From assembly GCA_034440575.1 (NCBI GenBank), contig JAOTOL010001626.1, positions 21,001 through 85,000 on the forward strand: DNA of 64,000 nt, written 5' to 3'. This DNA comes from Imbricaverruca yamaguchii. Taxonomy: Eukaryota; Arthropoda; Thecostraca; Neoverrucidae. A model generated the notes under the pieces. That model saw nothing but the letters and a program-made list of their open reading frames with translations. It was not told the DNA's origin and searched no databases. Below, piece after piece: positions 25,369 to 37,600 of the stretch. The translations under genes were made by a program, and so were the position numbers. Positions within the stretch are counted from its first letter, which is position 1; every line of letters starts with the position of its first letter.

Positions 25369-25738
25369 ACTGTGACCCGGTCTGGCCAACTGTGACCCGG
25401 TCTGGCCAACTGTGACCCGGTCTGGCCAACTGTGACCCGGTCTGGCCAACTGTGACCCGGTCTGGCCAACTGTGACCCGGTCTGGCCAACTGTGACCCGG
25501 TCTGGCCAATGTGCCCTCACTGTGACCCGGTCTGGCCAACTGTGACCCGGTCTGGCCAACTGTGACCCGGTCTGGCCAACTGTGACCCGGTCTGGCCAAC
25601 TGTGACCCGGTCTGGCCAACTGTGACCCGGTCTGGCCAACTGTGACCCGGTCTGGCCAACTGTGACCCGGTCTGGCCAACTGTGACCCGGTCTGGCCAAC
25701 TGTGACCCGGTCTGGCCAACTGTGACCCGGTCTGGCCG
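25369..25738. repeat. 20-bp minisatellite, about 18 copies
   Basis: Near-identical array of TGTGACCCGGTCTGGCCAAC with one variant unit near 25505-25520. It ends about 44 bases before the acceptor of the candidate exon at 25782. Confidence 0.95.
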
Positions 25739-25781
25739 GTGGGACGGGACGACGTCGACCTGACTTGTCACGTGGTTGCAG

Positions 25782-26050
25782 GGGATGGAGACCACCAGGC
25801 CGGCTGCATGGAATACGGCACCTCCTGCGTCGACCGACAGAGTCACCGAGGCTCGTCAGCATATCCACTGTGGACAGCCAGTCTAGCGGGCACGATGTGA
25901 CCGCGACCCAGGTCCGCACCGGAGACCAGCGGACCGCGACCCAGGCCCGAGCCGGAGACCAGCAGACCGCGAGCCAGGCCCGAGCCGGAGACCAGCGGAC
26001 CCAAACTCAGACCCGTGCCGGCCTGCCGCCGCGACCTCCCGGAAAAGCCA
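25782..26050 (+). CDS. Candidate upstream exon of the PDZ scaffold gene
   Basis: A GC-rich, stop-free 269-bp segment lies between an acceptor (TGGTTGCAG, AG at 25780-25781) and a strong donor (GCCA|GTGAGT, GT at 26051). In this frame it ends with one base of a codon. The PDZ exon at 28084 begins with two bases of a codon, so joining them gives an intact Ser codon and an open frame. It encodes a basic, low-complexity segment with three in-frame 11-residue repeats (RAGDQRTATQA type) from a 33-bp tandem repeat. No domain is visible. Phase compatibility can arise by chance, so this is a hypothesis. Confidence 0.35.
25905..26010. repeat. 33-bp tandem repeat, three copies
   Basis: Unit GGAGACCAGCGGACCGCGAC followed by CCAGGCCCGAGCC. 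The 33-base length preserves the frame of the candidate exon that contains it. Confidence 0.85.
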
Positions 26051-26069
26051 GTGAGTGATATTGCTCCTC

Positions 26070-26150
26070 GAAGGATGTCCAACGGCCAACAGGGCGCCAC
26101 CACACCTGGGACTGGAAGGATGTCCAACGGCCGGTATAGCGACACCACCC
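26070..26150. repeat. Short tandem duplication
   Basis: GAAGGATGTCCAACGGCC occurs twice about 47 bases apart, with related CCACCACACC and CACCACCCCG segments between. Confidence 0.6.
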
Positions 26151-26365
26151 CGGGCACGCATAGACCAGCAACGTGCGTACTGCGTGAAATCGTGTGACGT
26201 CCAGCACATTGAAGCGATCCGCACTCTTGGAGACTGTATTGTATGGCAGTGAAGTACATCGTGCGGTAGAAATTTATTAATCGGCCCAATCACTTTTTTT
26301 CCACCACATATCAATTCAAGCGTGTCATCAGTAGCAGTGTCGGTAGAGTAGGCTTGACCCCGCAG

Positions 26366-26490
26366 TGACAGCCCGGGTGAACATGAGCACGGCCAGGGTG
26401 AACATGGGTGAACATGGGCACAACCGGGGTGAACATGAGTGAAAATGGGCAAAGGCGGGGTGAACATGGGTGAACATGGGCACGGTCGCA
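26366..26490. repeat. GGTGAACATGGG-based tandem repeat
   Basis: Diverged copies of GGGTGAACATGGGTGAACAT and GGGCAC, with units of about 30 bases. Confidence 0.8.
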
Positions 26491-27196
26491 CGACGATACG
26501 TTGGTGACAGACAGGATAACAAAAAGCTTGGTCGCTGCTCGCAATCTTCAGTTGACCAAACCCCAAGGGGGACCAGCAGCCAGCTGTCATTGTGTGTGCT
26601 GTAGGTGGGCGGGCCCTTGCTCTTTCGGAGTTCCGCGACCCGACCCTCACCATTCGCCATGAGTGAAGGCCGATAAAGGCGGTAGCAGCCTGGCAGCCTA
26701 AAACTTAGCACCAGGCTGTGGTTGAATTAACCAATCAACGTGCTTCTTGAAAACTGCCTGTTCTGAGAATTCACCACCGTGGTGCTTATCAGTCCTATGT
26801 GGTCTGACTTACCTAATTGGATGAGTGATGCAGACGTGAAGCGCTCTGGTTGATATAAATATTTGTTGGGTTCAAGGTCCACCGATGCAATGTATAATGG
26901 CCATGGTAGCGTGCAATTTAACGTACGAATGCTTTTAGCGTACTTACGCATGATTAAACTACGTGGTTTTCGTATAGCTACGGATTTGCAGAGGCATAGC
27001 ATACCAGGAGCATAATTTACTCACAAATGCTGCGTACCAACAATTAACAAAGAAACATCGTCCGCCAGTAGCATACGGCCAAATTGTTTTTTTTTGTCGT
27101 AAGCATGTATAGGTTGCCGTTGCTATGAATAGGAATTGATGGGCGATTGATTAGGAATCGTGCTGTAAAAAGCAATGTTTGTGCTAATTGGTTCAG
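26491..27196. other. No gene recognised
   Basis: AT-rich unique sequence, no exon-like frame seen. If the 25782 exon belongs to the PDZ gene this is intronic. Confidence 0.4.
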
Positions 27197-27262
27197 TTCA
27201 GAGTGCAACCAATTAAGGGCTCTTGTGGCTCATAGTTGCATTGATGTGTTGTGTCTTTATGT
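27197..27262 (+). mobile_element. 3'-end fragment of the CR1-like LINE family
   Basis: CAGAGTGCAACCAATTAAGGG and GGCTCATAGTTGCA match the 3' end of the LINE whose - strand copy ends at about 41337. Only about 65 bases are shared, typical of a severe 5' truncation. Confidence 0.6.
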
Positions 27263-28083
27263 CTAATCGCCCTAGATAGTGCTCGTTTCATCCTAAAATA
27301 ACCTCGGGGTCGCATGAACTTGCGACACCACCATCACTAGCGCTCCAGAGCAAATCAGGGCATTCGACCCTCAGCCACACAATTTGACTGCTTTTATATA
27401 CATCGAGGCTTAAGGATTATTTATGGGTATCCAAGCATGGTGTTCCAAACCATATTGAAGTTGGAATAGTGCAATAACTTATTGAGCCACACACGACAGC
27501 AAGGAGCAATCCCCCTACCCTCCACTTAGATTAATCTTTTGTATCTGACGACGTATGGGTTTCCTTGTCCCTTGGATGCCTTGGATCTGACAGTATCTGA
27601 ACTGCCTCGCGCCCTTGATCCCTAGGATTTGGCAGTATCTGAGCTGGTTGATGGTGGCACGACCGCAGGGCAGCCGTGCGTCAGCCCGTCCCACATGGCT
27701 GCCGCCGCACCTGCCGCCGCGCCTACCGCGCCTACCTCGCCGTGCCGTCCAGATACCTGTCATGGAATCCGTCTCCGGGTCGTTGGACGACGCCACAAAA
27801 TATTCCCGACGCTCGTGCCTGGTGAACCGTCCATGACCGAGCGGGCGGTACACTCAGTTGGGGCTCGTCTGGGTGGATTTCGCGGCCCTGGTAGCAACGA
27901 TGTGTCCGGGCCGGCATAGCTGCTGAGCCACTACATGGAGGTTTGACCGAGCCGTTTATCCGCTCTCTGAACTGAACAGTTGACCTGCTCTGTATTCGTG
28001 TCGTCTGCGCGATCCTGTTGGCAAAAACGTGACCCGAATGCGGCGAAGCGTGTGTTTAGTGGTGCGGCTGCCGTCTCCGCCAG
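27263..28083. other. Upstream of PDZ exon, possible extra exon not resolved
   Basis: A CpG-rich block at 27640-27920 is open in two + strand frames. One interval (about 27669-27820) has an acceptor-like CGACCGCAG and donor-like CCTG|GTGAAC in compatible phase. The donor is weak and no domain is seen, so I do not call it an exon. Confidence 0.3.
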
Positions 28084-28624
28084 GTTTTTCGACGTGGAGC
28101 CGCCTGGTGGGGAACAAGTGGCACCAGCTGCGGCGGTTCCACTCGCACCAGCAGCTCACCGAATCGCTCTCGCTGACGTCACGCAGCAAGAACAGCTGCG
28201 CGCCCGCCGGCGGGGACCCGGCCGCCGCGCCGGTGTATCGCAAGCCGGACCGGGTCGAGTCGCTGAAGAGCCTGTTCCTGAGGACGGGCGAGCCGAGGGT
28301 GGCCGGCGTGTGCCAGCGGCGCGCCGAGTCGACGCGGCCGCTGCACCGCTGCCGCTCCGCGTCGCTGCTGTCGACGTACGTGCCGGCCGAGGACCCGAGC
28401 GACGGTGTCGACCTGGAGGGCACGCCGGCCCGCAGCTGCGACAACCTGAGTCTGCTGGCCGGCGGCCGGCCGGCCGGCGTCGCCGCCCACACGCTCTCCG
28501 TGCTGCAGGAGGAGGCAGGCCGCCTGCACGTCGAGCCGGACGTCAGCACGCTGGAGCGCGCCAGGCGGCGGCCGCGCGCGCCGCGCCGCTCCGCCTGGCA
28601 GACCAACAGTCTGGCGTGCGTGGC

Positions 28625-28658
<34 letters not shown>

Positions 28659-31600
28659 TGCGACAGCGACAGCGGCATTCTGAACGAACACTCTGACGGC
28701 AGCTCGACGCACGACTCGGAGGCTGGCAGCGTGCTGTCACGCGGTACCGACTCTGGCGCGTCCAGCGAGGGCTGCCGGCACGAGCGGAGATGCCCAGCCG
28801 GCCAGGTGTCGCCGTGTGCTGCCATCTGGCGGCACGATGAGCCGCAGGATCCGGAGAGGGACGGCCGCGCCTGCTCGTGTTCTAGCTTGCAGAGCGATGC
28901 GGGATCACCACTGCATGTGAGCCGACCACTGCCTCCAACTCAGCGACAGGCCAGCAACGGTACACCACCACCTTGGCGTCAGGCCAGCAGTAGTACACCA
29001 TCACCTCAGCACCAGACCAGCATATGCACACCACCAACACCTCGGCACCAGGCCAGCAGAAGTACACTACCACCACTTCGGCGCCAGGCCGGGAGCGGTA
29101 CACCACCTCCTCGGCACCATACCAGCATAGGCACACCACCACCACATCGGCACCAGGCCAGCAGAAGTACACCACCACCACCACCACCTCGGCATCAGGC
29201 TAGCATCAGCACATCATCACCAGCTCTGCACCAGGCCGGCAGCAGTACACCACCACCTCGGCATCAGGCAACCAGCAGCACAACGCCGCTATCTCTGCGC
29301 CAGAGGAGCAGGAACAGTCCACCGCCATCTCGGCATCCGGACAGTGGCGACACACCATTATCATCTCGGCAGCAGACAAGCGGCGGCACGCCGCCCACAC
29401 GACAGCGCCACCTGGCTTTAGTACAGCCGGATGCCGTCGCGCGGCGCTACCGTCGCTCGGCGTCGATGGACCGGGGCGCGCTGCTCGGCTGCCACCCGGG
29501 CCGCTCTCTGTCATCTGAGCGTGCCCCGCCTTCGGCCGAGTGTCCGCCGCCGCCGGCAGACAGCTCGCCGCCGCCGGCGGCTGCCTCGAGCCGCCAGTTC
29601 CGGCTGCTGCGGCTGGTGCGAGGCGCCGGCTCGACGCCGCGGCTCGGTGTCGACGTCACGCCGGTGGCTGGTGCTGACTCTGGCGCCGGCTTCTGCATCT
29701 CTGAGGTGCAGCCGGGCGGCCTGGCTGACCGGTGAGTTGGCGGACAGCGTGTGTTACCTGGCGGTGTCTGACGTCCATGACCAATTCTGGTCGAAGCGCA
29801 AGCCCCCTGACCGTGTGGAGATCCTGGGGCCCCTGTATGTCGGGGGAGCATAAGGGTCTGGGTGTGGAGCAGTGAAGTGGTGGCCGGCGGAGCGGGGTGT
29901 GCGAGGGGAGAGTTGGAACCGCGCTATTCAGATGGCGGGTATGCCGGCTTGTGCAGAGTGGCATGGGTGGGCGCGATGCTGTATTCAGATTGCATGCTGG
30001 TAGCAGCGAATGTGAGTTTATTCGATACGGGTACACACGAGCAAACGTGTGAGGTTCCGGCCCACGTGCGGCTTACTGGGACTGCTGTGGTCCCATATAG
30101 TACTTTTTAATCATTATCTTTCTGTACGACTTCCGTTTCAGATGCATTGGGCCTTCACACGTAGTTGCTGGAATTATACCGTGGATCGATAGATACAATA
30201 TCGTAAAAAGAAAATAAAAGAAATATATATATATTGTTTCTAGACAGAATTGCTAGAAATGTGAGAAAAAAATTTTCCCTCCCACTGCATTCAGCAGAAA
30301 TTGAGCAGGGTTTTTGTCCTGGTCCGGATAGTCCGTCCCATTGTGAACGCCAAAATAGAGCGGGAGATATTGCCCCCAAACAGCTTGAGGGTGAACATTA
30401 CCAATATAGCGTTTCATGGAAAGTATCGACATAGCAGCTCTGACGGTTCCCCTGTCGGAGATCCGTGGCGACTTCTTAGTGTGCCCTCGTCATCAGCTAG
30501 CCGTGTGGTTGTTTCTTGTGTGTGGCATGATACTGCATGCATCACACCCTGTCTTTGGGTATGGGACGTACGCCGATCCTACCCTACGTCTACGCCGGGC
30601 CTGCACCGTCCATCACTTGCCGACCTGACCTGACCCGACCTCACTCGGTGCGGCTCGCCACAGGGACGGGCGACTGCGCTGCGGGGACGAGTTGATCAAC
30701 ATCAACAGCCGACGTGTGCGCGGCCTGTCGCTGTCGGAGGTGCGCCACCTGCTGCAGCGCGTGCCCCACCAGGTGGACCTGGTGGTAGCGCGCCGCGCGG
30801 CCGACCCGCCGCCGCCCGACCGGCCCACCCAGCAGTACGTGACGGTCGTGTCGACCAGCGGCGCTGTCGTGCACGACGGCGGAAACGACGTGTCGTCCCG
30901 CTGTGGCCGGCGGACTCACGGCGACGCCGTCTGCGCCGACGCGTCCCCGAGCGCCGGCCAGGGCGCGGCCGTCGTCGTCGGACACGCAGCGCGCCGCGGC
31001 TGCGTGCTGAGCGTGCCGCAGGCCGGTGTCGACGCCGGCCGTCCGCCCGTCGGCGGTGCCGCGGGCGGTGCCGCAGGCTGTGCCTCGGGCGGTGCCTCGG
31101 GCGGTGCCGCGGGCGGTGCCGCGGGCGGTGCCACAGGCTGTGCCGCAGGCGGTGCCTCGGGCGGTGCCGCAGGCGGTGCCCCTGCGCGGCCGGGAGCTCT
31201 ACGGAGCGCCGTGCTGGCGGCCATGCTGGCCGGCGGCCAGGCGAGCGTGCGGCGCGCCGGCACGCTCGGCAGATGCCGCCATCGCCGGGACTCCGAGCGC
31301 GCCGGCCAGCCCACCTGGAGCGTGGCCGACGCCGGACCTCGGCCGGTCGGCGGTGACCTGTGCACGCTGCCCCGCCGACCACGCTCGCTCCACCTCAACA
31401 TCAGCACGGTGACGTTCGAGAAGGGCGGCGGACGCAAGAGCCTGGGCTTCAGCATCGTGGGCGGCAGCGACTCGTCGCGCGGCGACATCGGCATCTTCGT
31501 CAAAACGGTGTTGCCCAACGGCCAGGCGGCCGAGGACGACAAGCTAAGAGAAGGTGAGCGGTGCGGCAGACCGAGAACAGGTGAGGGATAGCTACAACAG

Positions 31601-34600
31601 ACTAAGGGGAGGTGAGGAGCGGCTACAACAGATAGAGGAAAGACGAGGGACAACTACCAACAGACTGAGGAAAGGTGGTGGACGACTACCAGCAGACTCA
31701 GGGAAGGTCGGGGACGACTGCCAACAGACTGAGGGAAGGTGAGGAACGACTACAGGAGACAGAGTAAAAGTAATTAATTATAGGAGAAGTGCGCACAAAC
31801 TGAGGAACGGCGCGGGGCAAGGCCAACAGACTGCATGAGGATGAGGGACAGTGATATCAGGCAGCGGGAGTATGAGGCATGAAGAACAGCACATGGGCGT
31901 GGTCTTGAATTTAGACCATCAGACCGGGAGAACGTATGGATCGAGAGCGACACATGGAAGTAGGGTGAGGGCTGAAAACAGCGCGCACTGATACAAATTT
32001 CGGTTATAGAAAAGTACCAGACTAAGCGTATGGCGAACGCGAGCAAACGAAATATTATTGTTTGCCCTTCGTTTGCTTTACTATCTGGTGGTCACTATGA
32101 AATTGGGAAAAATAACTTTTATCAATTTTAGGAAGAAGAAATAATTTTAAGCAGGCTTTCAGGAGACACTATTACATTTGTTGTGCGTGCACACATTAAC
32201 ATTTACAAATAATCACAAATAATTATAATCTCTTCAGTTACTATTACAAATTAAACAACGAAGCTATTCATGATTTAGTCGCGAATTTTGCTCGACAAAA
32301 ATCCTGCGCTATCTATGCTGATCATTTTCGTGAACCTCGAAATGTAGTGGCCACATGCCATATTCTGAAGAATTCGGAATCCAAGAGCCACATCCAACGT
32401 GAACAAAGCAGAAGGTCCTGCGCAGTTCAAGATGTCTTGACAGAAGCGGGAAGAACTGACTCATGCCGATAGGTATGAAGTCCAATATGACATGCGGTCG
32501 ATGTGCCCCGAAGCTACAACTAGGTATGAAATCGACGTATCGCAGGCGCTCCAGACCAAAAAAAAAATCCAGCATAAGGTTGATTTCCGACTAGCAGCCG
32601 ATCTTCTAGCCGCAGATTATCACTTAGCCGCAGGGGGTTAGCAGTCCCCCCGACTACCCGGCCGTGGGGATGGGGCTGCTGAAAAATGCATCCGCTATGA
32701 TGGCGAACCGTGGATTTTGGATGCATAGATCCACTCCGTTAACAATTCGGCTACGGTTACAAATTACTAAATGCGCTAAAGTATTTTTTCTCGGTTTTTA
32801 ATCATACGTAATCGCTTCGCCGTTGCATCTGGCACCTCAGACGATGGTTCGAACTTCTTGGTGGCATATTCGTGCATTATAATGTACATTCACCAGACTT
32901 GAATAGTCGAGCAATCTTACGGAATATGTAGGCAGCATGCTTGACCTTAACGCAAATTAAAGATTTCAGTAATAATTAACGCCGGATTCTGGAACACAAT
33001 CACTTTTGGCCGAACCGGAATAAACCATCGCACAATGGAAACGTTGTCAGAACCGATTGGTGGCCCTAGCATTTCACCGGTCGTCAAGGGTATGCAGGTT
33101 TTACTCGACGTCTTCATCGATTGACACGAGGGTCGGTTGGATGAACGGCACGGCCAACGCAGCCAGCAGGTCGTCTTCCGCGATGTTGTCGATCTCGACA
33201 GCTTCGTGGGATGCGTGTACAGCAGGAACGTCGCCGTGCGAGCGAGATCGGGCGCGTGGCGTGCGCGTCGCGCACGTGTGTCGCGTCCCTCAAACGAGCG
33301 TCGCAATAAATTTACATAATGAAGCAGAATTTCCTCAGTCAATAGATCCTCTCAATGAAAGAAAACACCATCATTTGCATGCAACACGGAGCTGGGTTGC
33401 AGCACGCAAACAGTTGCATGCGAATTAATGAGGGAAAGGACGTTACCTATCGGAAAATCGATTGATAAGATGGAGAAAATGTATCGGCTTTCGCGAGACA
33501 AAAAAGGATTTAAAAAACTGGAGGTCAAAGCAACTATGTGTTTATCTTATGGAGAAGTCACGATTGTCATGATCTATGATGGTCATTTTTCCAAGAATTA
33601 CTCATTTTGCAGGGAACCGAGATGCCACCAAAACAACCATCTGGCTACTGCCATGTCTGATAATACCGTACCTCGTTTCTCTTTTTGAAGGACCTTTGTT
33701 GGTCTGGTTGGACATTTTTTCCATATGGTTTTCCCTGACAGTACTGGTGGCATGAGTGCCACGATTCTTGGGCTCTGCGAGCAGCGCCCGATACATGAGT
33801 GCAGCATCAAAGTAGGCCTCGTGACCTCTTGGATCTAAAATGACACTCATCATGTCGAACACCACTCTCGTGCCCAGGAGCATGTCCTGCAACTGAGGGC
33901 GCTGCCCCTTTCCACAGAACGTACATCTTACCCGCACAAAGCCCACAGTCTGCAGACGGAACGGATGGGCTTCGCGTAGATGAAGTGCTTCAGCCCGTGA
34001 CATCCGCGGTAATGGACGATCATCTCGTCCACAGCGAGTTTTTCCCGATCAATGTCAAACTTCCGGAACGACTCATTCAGCATATCAATAAATGACCGGA
34101 CATTGTAAGCTCAGTCCGTGCTTGTCTGCTTCCTCAGTTACCCCGCAATTGAAGATACTGTTTTATTTGAATGCTCTCGCTACGTCGCATAGCCTTCCGA
34201 AATGTCATGAGGTAGATCCTCTAACTCTGACCAGTGGAACTTTTCGCTTGGCAGCGTGATATATCCAGAGATGATGAGAATCCCAGTGAACGTCTTCGGG
34301 TCGCTGTCAATGGGTCATTTTCACATGTAGAGTACCGCAGAGTCTTCGTCTGGATGTGTTGAAATATATCCGGAGTCAGCAGCTCTTCCATCATCTCCAC
34401 CGGTGCATATCCCTTCAGTGATGTTTTGACGGGAGGTGCATCGCCCCATATTGCACGCCTTCTCCCATCTAGTTGTACTCGAGTAAAGCATGCCGCCAAG
34501 CTGGCACGTTTTTCTTCTTGCGTCTCCTCTTTGCTTGGATGTTGCCAGTTCCTGACGTTTGACTTGGGGAGTCTGCCTGTTTGGATTCACCGAAGTTAAG

Positions 34601-37600
34601 ATTGATGTGCACTTCCAGGGTGCCAAAAGCGTCATGCACTTCTGCTGGTCCAGTAACATCGTCATTCAGTTCGTCTGCATCACTGACATCAGTCAGGTGG
34701 CACGTTTACGACAGTCAATTCATCTTCATCTTCCAGATAGGTTGCGCCGAGCATTTCGGTATATTCGTTCGTAAATACACACCGTTTCGAATCCGTGACA
34801 TAACGCTGAACTTGGCGATTCCTGCGAGTACCAGCACCAAATTGGTCGCCAAAGAAACGATGTTAGCACACTCCCACGCACGCACTACGCTCCCCTCCCG
34901 CGGCCAGCGCTCAGGACCAGTGGGTCCATTTGGTACCGGCAAACTTTGGCAGCGTCCAGCGCGGTCCGGTAATATATGTCATGCAATTAGACATCGCATA
35001 TATGTCGTGTCGACTATCACGTACATGAGCACTGTCAATAATAAATCACATCCCCGGAAAAAGTCATTATGAGGGATAACCTCAGACATTATTTCTGCGA
35101 AATTTAGGCTCCACTAAATACCACCCATACCCTTTTCACAAACTCATAAACGGCTGGCACAATACGTTCAAAGTATCGCCAATGTTGGAATTCCATTAAA
35201 CTGGTTCTCACTATAAGAAGACTACCTCATAAACCACTCTGAACACGTGGTACCAAAATGTCCCACTGGTTCGTAACGGGTTAAATCGACAGCATTGTCC
35301 AGCATTAGTAGAATTTATGTTCGATGACAGCTTAGCGAAACTGATGGAAGTTGTAGGAAGACGGCCAAGGCATACTGCCAGGAAACAGGAGGCGCGGCAG
35401 AAGACGCGAAAAAGAAAGCTGTCCTGAGGCTTGATGAAGACTGGAAACAAAATCGAAACCGTCATTGATGACGGTATGCTCTTAAACGTTTTTCATTAGT
35501 TATTTACGTGTGCTGATAGTGGGATACCTGACAACGTTCGCCATTACACCGGGCATGATGGCGTGACGTTGTGCCAGATCAGGTGACGCTTCTGTGGATA
35601 GGAAAGTAAACACCTGGTGTGGGTGGCCATCTCCTACAGACTCATGTTGGGTAATGCGATTGACATATTGGCGCTATTGCGTGTAAAATGATGCATAGTA
35701 TTGCCTTGTTACATTTCATTATCCGGTAATAAACTAACAGCAGTAATAAATCAATAAACTCTTGCCAAAGTATTGGCCAAAGTATATGCGATGCGAAGTC
35801 TAAGTCAGACAAACGATACCCGAACATGCTCCGCATTCATAATCATATATGAGAAGTGTCCTCTGAAGGTCGCGTACAGGGACTTGAATCATGTTTACTG
35901 GAGGGTACCTGTCCGTTCAAAGATCGAAAATTTGATTAATTTTCTGAGATAATGTCGGCTAAACAGTTATCTTCGTGAATATTTTTCGCGCATTTGCTTA
36001 TCCAGTAGAACAAATGTAAAACGGCTTCTGGTAGAGTTTTTGTGGAAGAGAGCGGTTCCTACCCAGCCAGGCCAGCGCTGCAGGCTGTGTAGTGATGCGT
36101 TGAGTAGAAGTTTGGTACAAATGTTCGACCGAACTGCTATAATAAATTCATATGTGCGCATACACTAACACTCTCTCACACGCGTGCGTGTGTGCGTGCG
36201 TGCGTGCGTAATTGATTTTAAAAACTCCCAGCAGCTCGACATCTGTCAAAACAACTCATTTTGTTCGTCATGTGTGCTCAGGCGCACACTTTATTTGTTC
36301 TGTCATTGGAGTATAGTCAGTCAGAATAGAGTAGTACAGAATTGTGTCGCAAGCTACACTTTCCCCAAGTTAGTAGAACAGTCTCTTTGAGGTAACCAGT
36401 ATTTGTAGATAGTAGAATGTATATCAATTATGTACTGCATAAATTGTCATGCGCTGATCAATTTCCAGTGGAGAGCCGGAAAATTAGCACGGCAATGTAC
36501 TACCCAAATGTACTGCCCCGGGGACGGGTTGACTCCTACTATCTCCCTGGCTACAATAGTGTCATGCAACTAGTGAGGCGGTTGTTGCCAAAATCTACAC
36601 GTCATCTTAGTCTCCAGACATGTTTGTACCATTGATGAATTGACCGTGACCACGTGTCTCTTCCCTCGCATATTATGTGGCGTTGACACGGGAGTTGTTC
36701 ACTAGCCACGGATTTTCTTTTTTGCAGGGGACGAGGTCTTCTCCGTCAACGGTGAGCTGTTGAGGGGCTTGTCACACGCGCAGGCAATCGCCGCCTTCAA
36801 GAAGGTCAAGACTGGGCAGATCGCACTGCAGATTGGTCGACGTCAGCGCAGAAACAGCAGGTATACATAATTGGTTCCGAAACGGCGGGTCATAGATGTC
36901 CTCCACAGCTCCGAAACCGACCGGTGTCTTCCCCAGCGTAGGAACGACGAGTAGGAGGTGTCACCCGAAGGGCATAAGCATCATGCAAGGAGGCGTGCGT
37001 GCGTGTGCGAGTGTGCGGCTCAATTTCGTGATTTCGGTTTCAGGAGACAAAAATGCTTTTGCCGATTTTCCATATTTATTTCACTTGGGTTCAGCCTCTC
37101 CAATGTGATCGTATTGCCACCATCTTGCGGCGTACACGAACCTTTCAAAACCAAGCATTGGTATTGCAGGGGCTTTTGTGATGAGTAATGTCATGAGGTC
37201 CGGATATACCCCTTCCTGGTTTTGTACGCAGCGAACTGGTTGCTATGAAGAAAACTTTATAGTTTCTTGGACGGCGTGATGGTGCTCGCCTTGGCGTTTA
37301 AGCTTTTGAGCACCACATGAGTTTCAGTTCAACGGCAGATCAAGCTTCTGTTAATCCCAGCTGGACGGCAGAATGTTGACCGAAAGTTTCGTGGCCGCCG
37401 ACGTACCGACACGGCCGCCGGCCCGTGCACTGACTGTGTGGCGCCCCTGGCCTTACTCGACAAGTTATCAACAAATCCTCCCAGCCGGAGACTGCGAGCG
37501 TGTGAAGCGACTCGAATCCTGCCTTCCCAGGACAGGGAGTCAGGCCGGCCCTCTGACCAATTGAGATATCTGGGCGGTCAACATGTAGGGTTTGCCCGTT

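Noticed and set aside
25369..25738. CRISPR array
   Set aside because: Direct repeats are contiguous without unique spacers, and the genome is eukaryotic.
27669..27820. Cassette exon between the 25782 candidate and PDZ exon A
   Set aside because: Phases fit, but the donor (GTGAAC) and acceptor are weak, no domain is seen, and a competing frame is equally open.
33110..33290. - strand acidic segment as an exon of a third gene
   Set aside because: No donor/acceptor pair of reasonable strength in phase, and no recognisable domain. Left as intronic with a note.
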